Assembly (NCBI GenBank): GCA_937860165.1
Contig: CALMBE010000523.1
Location: forward strand, 1-5,845
Reading direction: 5' to 3'
Length of the DNA stretch: 5,845 bases
Source of the DNA: an uncultured Planctomycetaceae bacterium
GTDB lineage: Bacteria > Planctomycetota > Planctomycetia > Pirellulales > Lacipirellulaceae
Shown here one piece after another: positions 1 to 5,845 of this stretch. Under the pieces are notes generated by a model, which saw nothing but the letters and a program-made list of their open reading frames with translations, searched no databases and was not told the DNA's origin. A program made the translations under genes and the position numbers. Every line of letters begins with the position of its first letter. The first letter of the stretch is position 1.

Positions 1-1555
1 CGAGCCGGCGCGTTATCGTGAGGCCAAGGCCGGTGCCTCCGTAACGCTGCGTGATCGAAGGGTCGGCTTGAACAAAGGGCTGGAACAGCCGCGACATATG
101 CTCGGGCGACATACCGATGCCGGTGTCGCGGACGCTGATGAAGAGCTGGGCGACACCATTGTGAGGCCGACGCTCAAACAGGACGTCGATCTCGCCCTCG
201 TGGGTGAATTTGCAGGCGTTGGACAACAGGTTGAGAACGCACTGACGCAATTTCGTCGCGTCGGTTGTGGCCACGCTCTCTGAGGCTTCGCCGGCAAGGG
301 TGATGACATTGGCGTTCTGCTCTGCGAGCGGGCGCATCGTTTCGATCAGATCGCCAAGCAATTCGCGAGGGCCGAATGGCGCCGAGGTTACATCCATGCG
401 GCCGGCCTCGATTTTGGAGAGATCAAGAATCTCGTTGATCAAGGAGAGCAGATGCTTAGCCGCCGTGAGGATGCGGTTGAGGTCTTGCAACGCCGCCGCG
501 TCGCCTTTGTCCTCGGCGTCTTCCTGCAGGATTTCCGTGTAGCCGATCACCGCGTTCAGCGGGGTGCGCAATTCGTGGCTCATATTCGCCAGAAACTGTG
601 ATTTGGCGAGGTTAGCGGCTTCCGCCTCGTGACGTACGCGCGCCAGCGCATTCACGCCTTCCTCGGTCGCGATTTGGCCGGAGGCGAGGGCCCGCAGCAT
701 GTCGTCGAGCGAGGCGTTGGCATCGGCTGGAACGAGCTCCGCCCGCAGCGGCGTGGAAATTTCATTGCGGAGCGTCTTGAGCAATTCGGCCTGTGCCTCC
801 AGAGCGCAGGCGATGTGCTGGGTCGGCAGCGATTGCGCAGCGGTGGCCTCGCCGTGGCTCAAATGTGTGACACACGACAGCCGCGCCGCGGCGCCGTCCG
901 GATTGGTGCGCACGACGCCTTGGTGGCGCACGCGTAGGGACGTTCCATCGGGCCGCAAGACATCATGCTCGATCGCAACCTGGCGCATGGGGCCTGCGCC
1001 CGGCGTGAATATTGTATGCGCCAAGGCGCGATCGCCCGGCGCCGCATAGCATGCGCTGTCGACCACAGAACGATATGAAACCGGCCGTCCAATCAGGGCG
1101 GCGAGTGCGTCTCCGCCAACGATCCTGCCGCGCTCGTAGTCAATCTCCCACGCTGCCGATGGCGCGCCTCCAAAGCCCATGTTGAGTTGGCGCACCCATT
1201 CGGCGTCTTGACGCCGCGCTTCCGCAATGCGGTTAGCTTGATGCAAGGCGCCGATCAGCACATAGCCGCCGCAAGCCATGGCCATCAGCGCAACAGCGAA
1301 ACCGCCGACACTCAAAGTGTTGAGTGCAAACAGGAGCGCGACAAAGCCGAAAGGCGCGCATGCGGCGAGGGTGCGCCGGCGTCCGTATTGCGTGTTGAAG
1401 GCAGCGTGCGCCACCAAGGCGCTGAGCATGATTGCCGCCAGGGCCGAACTCATATCAACGCGTGCGTACCACACGATCGCGGGCGCCACGGCAAGACTGG
1501 CCGCGCCAGTGATGTCGAGTGCGAGCCCGGCGGCGTCAGCGTGTTGCGCACATCG
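1..1555 (-). CDS. Membrane-bound PAS sensor histidine kinase, partial at both ends
   Basis: Sensor kinase of a two-component system; it would autophosphorylate on histidine and pass the phosphate to a response regulator. The frame is open for 518 codons from 1555 to the window edge. Numbering from 1555, residues ~13-104 hold four hydrophobic helices. Residues ~125-230 look like a PAS domain ([10 protein letters not shown] onward, then two strands). Residues ~235-320 form a helical linker. The H-box [14 protein letters not shown] has its phospho-acceptor His at 575-577. The ATPase domain shows the N-box NLLSNACKF (206-232), G1 DTGIGM (110-127), F-box RLFQPF (74-91) and G2 GGTGLGL (20-40), all intact. 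The end of the ATPase domain and any receiver domain lie beyond the window. The frame opens right after a TAG (1556-1558), inside what looks like the membrane region, with no start or ribosome site there; the first ATG is at 1453. I infer that the true N-terminus is missing. The style resembles Caulobacterales-type hybrid kinases, unlike the planctomycete genes to the right. Confidence 0.93.
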
Positions 1556-1633
1556 CTAACGCTGGAAAATGCGGAAATGATCAGCGATAAAGGCGCTGTA
1601 ACTTCCTTGCGAATCTTTGTATCCGCTTCTTCC
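1556..1633. other. Breakpoint zone between two truncated genes (possible chimeric junction)
   Basis: On the high side the oxidoreductase is recognisable down to about 1631. On the low side the kinase frame is open only from 1555. The ~75 bases between match neither family in any minus-strand frame that I can read. No inverted repeats, target duplication, tRNA or transposase gene mark the zone. Two unrelated same-strand genes both truncated here argue for a join of foreign DNA, biological or by assembly. The exact base of the join cannot be set from sequence alone. Confidence 0.6.
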
Positions 1634-1837
1634 CAAGATGTCTTCATCGACATCGCAAATCGCAACGATGTTCCGCGACAATCCATCTAGGTGGCTTTGG
1701 CCTCGACCGCGCACTCCAATCGTGGCGATGCGTATGTCAGCCGACTCCGCTGCAAAGGTTCGACGCGAGCTCAACAGGCTCGTCGCCGCAGCGACCGAAG
1801 CAGTAGTGGCGAGAAAGTGGCGTCGAGAAACTGACAT
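1556..1837 (-). CDS. N-terminal fragment of a Tat-exported Gfo/Idh/MocA family oxidoreductase
   Basis: Start of an NAD(P)-dependent dehydrogenase-like protein, a family usually of about 400 or more residues; only 93 codons are open here. The start ATG (1835-1837) is fixed by a perfect GGAGGT eight bases upstream; an in-frame extension to 1924 has no such support. Residues 4-9 are the twin-arginine motif SRRHFL, followed by an alanine-rich segment and a likely cleavage site after TFA (residue 29), so export by Tat is expected. The Rossmann dinucleotide loop GVRGRG is at residues 41-46, and the second strand AICDVDE, with its ribose-binding acidic residue, is at ~59-65. After about residue 69 (nt ~1631) family resemblance is lost, and the frame ends at TAG 1556-1558. 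The substrate domain and the catalytic EKP-type motif are absent. The fragment abuts the headless kinase in the same frame. It is either a truncated pseudogene or one side of a chimeric junction. The substrate cannot be inferred. Confidence 0.85.
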   Translation of the reverse strand: MSVSRRHFLATTASVAAATSLLSSRRTFAAESADIRIATIGVRGRGQSHLDGLSRNIVAICDVDEDILGRSGYKDSQGSYSAFIADHFRIFQR

Positions 1838-1845
1838 CGCGGCAG

Positions 1846-1851
1846 ACCTCC
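1846..1851 (-). promoter_or_regulatory. Ribosome binding site of the oxidoreductase fragment
   Basis: The minus strand reads GGAGGT, a full Shine-Dalgarno match, eight bases before the ATG at 1835-1837. It decides the start in favour of the Tat-signal methionine over the ATG at 1922-1924. Confidence 0.8.
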
Positions 1852-1901
1852 GAAAAAGGCGGGTGAAAAGCTTGGGGCGGGAGCGAATTCGATTGCCAGC
1901 C

Positions 1902-1930
1902 ATTATACCGATACTGCTGGACAATAAAAG
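1902..1930 (-). promoter_or_regulatory. Candidate sigma-70-type promoter of the oxidoreductase gene
   Basis: The minus strand carries a perfect TATAAT at 1907-1902. About 16-17 bases upstream lies only a weak -35 (TTTTAT or CTTTTA at 1924-1930). Transcription would begin near 1895, giving a leader of roughly 57 bases that contains the GGAGGT site. The position is sensible, but the -35 is poor and planctomycete promoters are not well defined, so this is a tentative call. Confidence 0.35.
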
Positions 1931-2164
1931 GGCCTGACTGAAAGCGAGGGCACATTTTTAACGGTTCATCAGTAGTTTTAGTGGGTGATTCCTTGTGGCT
2001 GATTGGCGCTGAAACGATACCCTCGGATGCAATGGGTGTTTATCCCAACGGGATTTCATCATTCAGGATGGGATGAAGGATTTTTTACGAATAGGTTTTG
2101 GTAACCGTTTCCATCCATTTAAATCTCTAAAGAACATTCTCAAAAGCGTGTCGAGAATCGTGCT

Positions 2165-3643
2165 TTACTCGACGATTTCAAACTTCACGCTGGCCTGGCC
2201 AATCTTGTTGCTGAGCTGATCGGTGATAATGAGCCGCAACTCATATTCGCCCGGATAGATTCGCTCGGGGAGAGCGATGCCGTATTGCATGTGGAAATCG
2301 CGGCGGCGATTCTGGCACAGATCTTCGACTTCTGGAAACTGGGCCCCATCGACGCGACGCCCCCCGGAATCGACGACTTCGTAACCGGTCGCTAAAGTGG
2401 TCCGAAAACCCTCCTTGGTGGAATCGCTGCGGAAGTTGTCCACTTCGGTGTAGAGACTCACCTGTTCACCGGGCTTGAACTTATTCTCGGCATGAGCTTT
2501 GTACAACCCGAATCCGTCGACGGAATCCACGAAGGCCAAATTGCGAACCTGCAAGGTCGCCAACTCGGCGAGTTTTGCGCGGGCCTGATCGAGATGAACC
2601 AAAGTCCCTGCCGCGCGCTGTTTGCCATCCGTCTGGCGCTGACAATCAAAGTAGGTCGAAATAGCAAACAACTGCTTCGACCAATAATCTTGCTCCGCGG
2701 GAGTCGCACCTGGCAGCGGTGCGAGTGCTTCGCTTTCCTGACCAGCAACGAGTTGCAGAATCCTCAGTTGCATTTGGTCCCGCAATTCGTCGGTGCTGCC
2801 TGGCGCAGGCTTGACTTCCTGCTCCAAGGCCTCGATGGTCTGGGCCAGTTGAGTTTGCCAACTTGACGAAGTGCTAGGCGCGACATGGTTTGTCGGCAGA
2901 ATCACATTGGCCGCAGCTCGGGCAGTGGTAGAATTCGTGGCAACTTGAATCTGCGATTCCGCAGCGCGCGCAGCGACGGGAATCGGACTCGCCAATTCCG
3001 CCGCGGGAGATTCTACGGGCGCGACGTGGCTCTCCAAGCGAATTGTCTCGGTCGGTGATGCTTGAAGCTGCATGCGCGGTTCGAGCAGCTTTGCCGTCGT
3101 GGTGGAACGAGGCACGGCGGGCAAGCCTCCGAGCGTTTGAGTACCCAACGACTGGGTTCCTAACGACTGGGTTCCCAATTTCTGTTGCGTTTCCCTGGCT
3201 TGGAGCAGCGGATTCGACTCGCGGGTCAGTAAATCTTCTCGATAGGCTACTGCCGAGCGGAACTGCTTGACCACCAGCGGCCATTGCTCAGGGTCCGCTT
3301 GGAGCAGGTTGCCCCGCAGAGACTGTTCGGCAACCGAATCCAGCGCCACACTGTTGCGTACTTCCTGAATGATTTGTTCGAGCTCAGTCTGCTGCTGAGA
3401 AGTGAGTGCCACCGGCGCAGCGGCCTTGCTCGCAGTGGGTACGACTGGGACAATCGATGGAGCAGACGTGGCGACGACGGGTGGTTCTAAGTCTACTTTG
3501 GCAACTCCGTGCGACATCGGCAGGGATTCATCGGCCGTGCGCATCGGCCAGGGTTGCGCGCAACCGAAACTCCAAGCCAGCACGAACAAACAAATCCCCA
3601 AGGGGAATTGTCGAAATCCGCACGTAGTTGCAACCAAGTCCAT
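2165..3643 (-). CDS. Secreted protein of unknown function with low-complexity linker and conserved-looking C-terminal domain
   Basis: 492 residues from ATG 3641-3643 to TAA 2165-2167. I chose this start because it puts a signal peptide at the N-terminus: basic FRQ, then a hydrophobic core at ~14-27 ending at FGCAQP. An in-frame ATG at 3697 would add 18 polar residues ahead of the signal. Cys28 follows SFG, a poor lipobox, so a lipid anchor is doubtful. Residues ~32-80 are rich in Pro, Ala, Val and Ser. Residues ~82-150 look helical (TELEQIIQEVRN onward). Residues ~155-170 hold a pentapeptide repeat, LGTQS/T three times. A second low-complexity stretch follows. Residues ~368-492 form a compact, probably beta-rich domain with NKFKPGEQVSLYTEVDNF, GYEVVDSGGRRVDG and PGEYELRLIITDQ. 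I recall similar C-termini in planctomycete proteins of no known role. No catalytic motif is visible. A surface or periplasmic structural or binding role is a guess. Confidence 0.8.
   Translation of the reverse strand: MDLVATTCGFRQFPLGICLFVLAWSFGCAQPWPMRTADESLPMSHGVAKVDLEPPVVATSAPSIVPVVPTASKAAAPVALTSQQQTELEQIIQEVRNSVALDSVAEQSLRGNLLQADPEQWPLVVKQFRSAVAYREDLLTRESNPLLQARETQQKLGTQSLGTQSLGTQTLGGLPAVPRSTTTAKLLEPRMQLQASPTETIRLESHVAPVESPAAELASPIPVAARAAESQIQVATNSTTARAAANVILPTNHVAPSTSSSWQTQLAQTIEALEQEVKPAPGSTDELRDQMQLRILQLVAGQESEALAPLPGATPAEQDYWSKQLFAISTYFDCQRQTDGKQRAAGTLVHLDQARAKLAELATLQVRNLAFVDSVDGFGLYKAHAENKFKPGEQVSLYTEVDNFRSDSTKEGFRTTLATGYEVVDSGGRRVDGAQFPEVEDLCQNRRRDFHMQYGIALPERIYPGEYELRLIITDQLSNKIGQASVKFEIVE
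3135..3179 (-). repeat. Three tandem 15-base repeats encoding LGTQ(S/T)
   Basis: Three consecutive 15-base units begin at 3135, 3150 and 3165 (the middle unit on the plus strand is GACTGGGTTCCTAAC). The second and third differ at two bases; the first is more diverged. They encode a pentapeptide repeat inside the secreted protein, followed by LGG. The length is a multiple of three, so copy-number change would keep the frame. Confidence 0.85.
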
Positions 3644-3715
3644 GGGGCGACTGATTCCCTGATCCGAGTACGAATGAGGAAGCACTGGCTCCCGCATCTC
3701 TAGAAAAGTCGGCGA

Positions 3716-3744
3716 ATCGTAGAATGCTCACTCGATTTGAGCAA
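3716..3744 (-). promoter_or_regulatory. Weak candidate promoter for the secreted-protein gene, overlapped by a dyad
   Basis: The minus strand shows TTGCTC (3744-3739), a 17-base spacer, then TACGAT (3721-3716), so spacing is ideal but each box is only a partial match. The start of transcription would be near 3709, leaving a leader of about 66 bases to the chosen ATG. A dyad, TGCTCA/TGAGCA with a 7-base spacer (3725-3743), covers the -35 and the spacer and could be an operator. Confidence 0.3.
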
Positions 3745-3786
3745 GTTCAGTGCGGGGCGATGCAGGGTCGATCTCCTATTCATTTT

Positions 3787-3880
3787 AGGGTGCCATGCTC
3801 ACACTGGTACTCCAGCGTGAGCATGTGAATAGTCTAGAAAACATGGCCATAGCGGAGTACCGCCGTGGCCATGGCACCCT
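3787..3880. repeat. REPIN-like element A: two inverted 39-base hairpin units
   Basis: The left unit spans 3787-3825 on plus; the right unit spans 3842-3880 on minus; 16 bases lie between them. Both start AGGGTGCCATG, both end CATG, and both carry GGTACTCC around the tip. Left fold: CATGCTCAC/GTGAGCATG, one mismatch, CTGG/CCAG, loop TACT. Right fold on its own strand: CATGGCCA/TGGCCATG, mismatches, GCGG/CCGC, loop TACT. The stems differ by paired changes that keep pairing. The outer 11 bases also form a perfect inverted repeat. Two head-to-head REP-type hairpins are the REPIN arrangement. No transposase is present here, so this would be a non-autonomous element. Confidence 0.8.
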
Positions 3881-3889
3881 CATTATGAG

Positions 3890-3914
3890 AAAACCGAGCG
3901 GCCCTGAGGGGCTC
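3890..3914 (-). terminator. Possible intrinsic terminator downstream of holA
   Basis: On the minus strand GAGC and GCTC pair (3914-3911 with 3899-3896), with CCC/GGG inside, a three-base loop TCA and a two-base bulge; then GG and TTTTCTC follow. The T run is short and the stem imperfect. It lies about 130 bases past the holA stop, between the two palindromic elements. It could end holA transcription. Confidence 0.33.
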
Positions 3915-3934
3915 CCGGCGCGATTTGCCTCAAA

Positions 3935-4041
3935 GTAGGCCGGAACAAGGTATTCCGAAGTTCCGGCAATTCGGCGGATTCCCGTGAGGAATATCCACGA
4001 AAACGCCTGCCGGAACTGCGGGGTACCTTGTTCCGGCCTAC
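3935..4041. repeat. REPIN-like element B: two inverted 34-base units with GTAG ends
   Basis: The left unit is 3935-3968 on plus and the right unit 4008-4041 on minus; they differ at only three positions, all in the loop. Each starts GTAG and then folds GCCGGAAC with GTTCCGGC (8-bp perfect stem, 13-base loop). The whole element also forms an 18-bp perfect terminal inverted repeat, GTAGGCCGGAACAAGGTA. A 39-base centre contains ATTCC/GGAAT. A GTAG foot beside a hairpin is a known hallmark of REP sequences moved by RAYT (TnpA-REP) HUH transposases. The element ends three bases from the holA TAG, so holA mRNA would carry it and could use it as a 3' stabiliser or weak terminator. Confidence 0.85.
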
Positions 4042-4044
4042 CTG

Positions 4045-5148
4045 CTAGCTCTTGGCGGATTGCGGCAAGACCGCTTGCTTAGAGATGCGCACGATGAGGG
4101 TTTCCAAAACGCGGCGGGCCCGGTTTTTCTCCGAGTTATGCCCCTTGATTTCGAGATCGGCTGCTAGCAGCCAGCGATAAAGCTGCTTGGCACGGGGCCG
4201 ACCGATTTGCTTGAGTTGTGCCTCTGCGGCTGAAAGTTTGAACGCGTGCATGCCACTGGCCTCGAGCGCAGCACGCAGCGACATGGGACGACGGTTTCGT
4301 TCGGCCTGTTCGTAAATCCGAGTAGCCGAAGCGAAATGTCGCAGAGTCGAAGCCATCTGCGGCAACAAGGCCCAAGCTTCCTCGCCAGCCGCCCACAGGC
4401 GATCAAGTTGCAGCAGGGCTTCGTTGGCGCGACCCTCGGCTGCGGCATCGATCATGTCCCAGGTCTGGCGCGTCCGCCAGCCCCCCACATTGTTCCGAAC
4501 GAGCTCCACATCCAGGGGAGTCTTTTCGTCGGCCAGCAGAGCCAGTCGGGCGACTTCCTGATACAGGATTCCGGGCACCGGTGGGAGAAGGTCTAGCAGC
4601 AGGTCGGCAGCGGCGCGTTTGAGTTCTTTTTGGTGCTCATGCTTGGCAGTGTAAATTAACCAATCTTGAAACTGCTTCGTGATCTCGGTTAGCTCGCGTC
4701 CCTTGGAGGGAATCTGGCAGGAAATCGTGAGCCCCTTCTGGCTGACAATTTTCGCCAGTCGTGTCGTCGCCGGCCAAGTGTCGACTTCCAGAAATAGCAA
4801 CACATCGGCGGGTGGGTGTTCAATAATAGGCTCGAGCTTTTCTCGGTATTGTTTTATAAACGGATCGGCATCTTCAATCACAACCACCACCTGCCGAGCC
4901 GTGCTGAACAGCGACCGCTCGTGCATGGCATCCAGGACATCGCGGAGTTGAGCACTGGCGCCATCGAGCACTTCGGCAACAAAATCCTCGTTGTCAGGTC
5001 CGAGCACTTTTTTCAAAAGAGTCCGGCGGACCTCGTGCTTGAGAAACGCCTCGTCGCCCGAGAGCACACAGATCCCACTCGGAGAAAACTCTGCGGGTTT
5101 CAGCAAGACCTCGAAGGCCGAGGCACGATTGGCGGGTGACTTAGCCAT
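4045..5148 (-). CDS. holA: DNA polymerase III subunit delta
   Basis: Delta subunit of the clamp loader, the subunit that opens the sliding beta clamp during DNA replication in the cytoplasm. 367 residues from ATG 5146-5148 to TAG 4045-4047, slightly longer than the usual ~330-345. GAGG sits close upstream of this ATG, and the alignment-like start MAKSPANRASAFEVLL fits; an open extension to 5439 does not look like protein. Family features in order: ICVLSGDEAFLKHE at ~26-39, the beta-clamp-side segment with RSLFSTARQVVVVIEDADPF (~78-97), DVLLFLEVDTWPATTRLAK (~115-133) in the AAA+-like fold, the helical lid region LYQEVARLALLADEKTPLD (~195-213) and the collar-like C-terminal helices QLYRWLLAADLEIKGHNS (~322-339). 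As expected for delta there is no Walker A motif. No replication partners lie next to it. The gene is probably monocistronic, with the palindromic element B just after its stop. Confidence 0.9.
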   Translation of the reverse strand: MAKSPANRASAFEVLLKPAEFSPSGICVLSGDEAFLKHEVRRTLLKKVLGPDNEDFVAEVLDGASAQLRDVLDAMHERSLFSTARQVVVVIEDADPFIKQYREKLEPIIEHPPADVLLFLEVDTWPATTRLAKIVSQKGLTISCQIPSKGRELTEITKQFQDWLIYTAKHEHQKELKRAAADLLLDLLPPVPGILYQEVARLALLADEKTPLDVELVRNNVGGWRTRQTWDMIDAAAEGRANEALLQLDRLWAAGEEAWALLPQMASTLRHFASATRIYEQAERNRRPMSLRAALEASGMHAFKLSAAEAQLKQIGRPRAKQLYRWLLAADLEIKGHNSEKNRARRVLETLIVRISKQAVLPQSAKS

Positions 5149-5642
5149 TGAACCTCGAAGAAATAGGCAAATGCCCCTTAAACAAAATTGATGCGGAATT
5201 GCACTAAATCTAGCGGAACAGCAAAGAGACATCCACGGGTAACCAAGAAAGCCCAAGAAATGCGGGTTTTCCGCTCCATACTCCCAGGCAAAATACTTGT
5301 GGGCTAGCCGATTCTCGACTAATCTGAAGCTAGGCCATTTGGGGGGGCTGTATAACCGCTTCCTCGTTGGATTCGAGTTACCTGGCGTTCCGGAAATCTC
5401 TTCTAGAGGCATGTCTCGTGAGATATTGGTAGACAGCAAGCCCCTGCACAGGCTTGACCGTCTCTTGGTACATCACATTGTGATCGATAGTCCAGGGGCA
5501 GCAATCGCAATGGTTGTGTTGACTCCCCAGACGCACTGTCGGCACATGGACTGGCACACTGTTGTAGAATCTCCGTTGCGCCCAGCACTCTTGTCTCTCG
5601 CTGGCCTGAGTCAATCTAACTCCCTCGCAACGGTATGATCTA
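5149..5642. other. Divergent intergenic region, no convincing gene
   Basis: These 494 bases lie between holA (minus) and the right-hand gene (plus), so both promoters should be here. I found no box pair good enough to call. Open frames in both directions (5297-5638 plus, 5378-5746 minus) lack ribosome sites and recognisable motifs, and the minus one overlaps the real gene on the right. A run of seven G is at 5341-5347, and TTCCGGAA, a short palindrome, is near 5390. No copy of either palindromic element seen in the holA-downstream gap occurs here. Confidence 0.5.
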
Positions 5643-5845
5643 ATGCTTCGATCCACAACTTGGTTTTTCTCTCTCTGCGCTGCGACGGCAATCGCTAGTG
5701 TGGGGCAGCTTGTATCCGCTTGCGAGCTATGTGACATTCCCGACATTGTGCCTTGTGTGTGCCCGTCGGTACTCGAAACGATCGAAATCCCCCACGGCCC
5801 CTTGCTCGAAACGGTGCGCGACGCGGGACTCCGCTACACGACGAC
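5643..5845 (+). CDS. N-terminus of a secreted protein or lipoprotein, cut by the window edge
   Basis: Open from ATG 5643 to the end of the window, 67 codons. Residues 1-26 form a clear signal peptide: MLRSTTWFF with one Arg, then a hydrophobic core SLCAATAIASVGQLV. The site VSAC (24-27) fits a lipobox with Cys27 as the lipidated residue; cleavage after VSA by ordinary signal peptidase is the alternative. Just after it come paired cysteines: Cys27-x-x-Cys30 and Cys38-x-Cys40, then PHGPLLETVRDAG. I do not recognise the family. No strong Shine-Dalgarno precedes the ATG; an ATG at 5635 overlaps but stops after two codons. The gene is divergent from holA. Being plus-strand, it is the only gene here not on the minus strand. 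Confidence 0.62.
   Translation, partial: MLRSTTWFFSLCAATAIASVGQLVSACELCDIPDIVPCVCPSVLETIEIPHGPLLETVRDAGLRYTT

Larger units (their letters stand above)
1838..2164. other. Intergenic region, AT-richer, no gene seen
   Basis: These 327 bases separate the secreted-protein gene from the oxidoreductase start, both on the minus strand. Beyond the ribosome site and the TATAAT box there is an AT-rich stretch around 2041-2140. Within it are two small dyads: ATCCC/GGGAT (2042-2046 with 2050-2054) and TTCATC/GATGAA (2055-2060 with 2072-2077). A run of six T at 2081-2086 follows them on the plus strand. For minus-strand transcripts the run would be A and would precede the hairpins, so it is not a normal terminator for the upstream gene. 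Short frames here lack coding features. Confidence 0.5.

Noticed and set aside
1187..1690. Long plus-strand open frame (167 codons)
   Set aside because: It lies antisense to the kinase and crosses the breakpoint; its composition is that of a shadow frame in G+C-rich coding DNA, with no motif or ribosome site.
2042..2086. Tandem small hairpins followed by six T as a terminator
   Set aside because: The T run is on the plus strand, where no gene lies upstream; for minus-strand transcripts the order is wrong.
3787..4041. CRISPR array
   Set aside because: The repeats are inverted pairs of two different families, not regularly spaced direct repeats with unique spacers, and there are no cas genes.
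5149..5439. N-terminal extension of holA to an upstream ATG at 5439
   Set aside because: The added residues show no family similarity or normal protein character, while the ATG at 5148 has a nearby GAGG and the right family start.
5552..5566. Sigma-54-like TGGCAC ... TTG sequence
   Set aside because: The spacing between the two blocks is one base short and the required GC of the -12 box is missing.
5297..5638. Plus-strand open frame of 113 codons before the right-hand gene
   Set aside because: No ribosome site, signal or recognisable motif; it partly overlaps the region antisense to the unsupported holA extension.
5378..5746. Minus-strand open frame of 122 codons
   Set aside because: It overlaps the signal-peptide gene in antisense and shows no domain-like pattern.

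Overview
The window mainly looks like a planctomycete (Pirellulales-type) chromosome. The evidence is a Tat-signal Gfo/Idh/MocA oxidoreductase start of the kind these bacteria carry in many copies, a long secreted protein with a low-complexity linker and a C-terminal domain I associate with that group, and a divergent DNA polymerase III delta subunit (holA). The first ~1.55 kb is different. It is a membrane-bound PAS/histidine-kinase gene whose sequence style looks alphaproteobacterial (Caulobacterales-like), and its G+C is somewhat higher by eye.

Layout. 1-1555 (-): sensor histidine kinase with four visible membrane helices, a PAS-like domain, the H-box and the ATPase domain through its G2 box. 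It is cut by the left window edge, and its N-terminus is missing at ~1555. 1556-1837 (-): the first ~70 residues of a Tat-exported Gfo/Idh/MocA protein, which lose family resemblance near 1631 and stop at a TAG at 1556-1558. Two unrelated genes are therefore broken at the same place, which suggests an assembly chimera or a recombination point. 1838-2164: intergenic, with a perfect Shine-Dalgarno and a TATAAT box for the oxidoreductase. 2165-3643 (-): secreted protein of unknown function. 3644-4044: a short intergenic region with two different composite palindromic elements. 4045-5148 (-): holA. 5149-5642: divergent intergenic region with no convincing gene. 5643-end (+): the start of a secreted or lipoprotein gene rich in cysteine after its signal peptide, cut by the right edge.

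The genes do not form an obvious pathway. I see no new multi-gene system. The best signals are the two palindromic elements between holA and the secreted-protein gene. Each consists of two inverted copies of a short hairpin unit, the architecture of REPINs (paired REP sequences). One (3935-4041) has GTAG at both ends. In the other (3787-3880) the two copies differ by compensatory base-pair changes.
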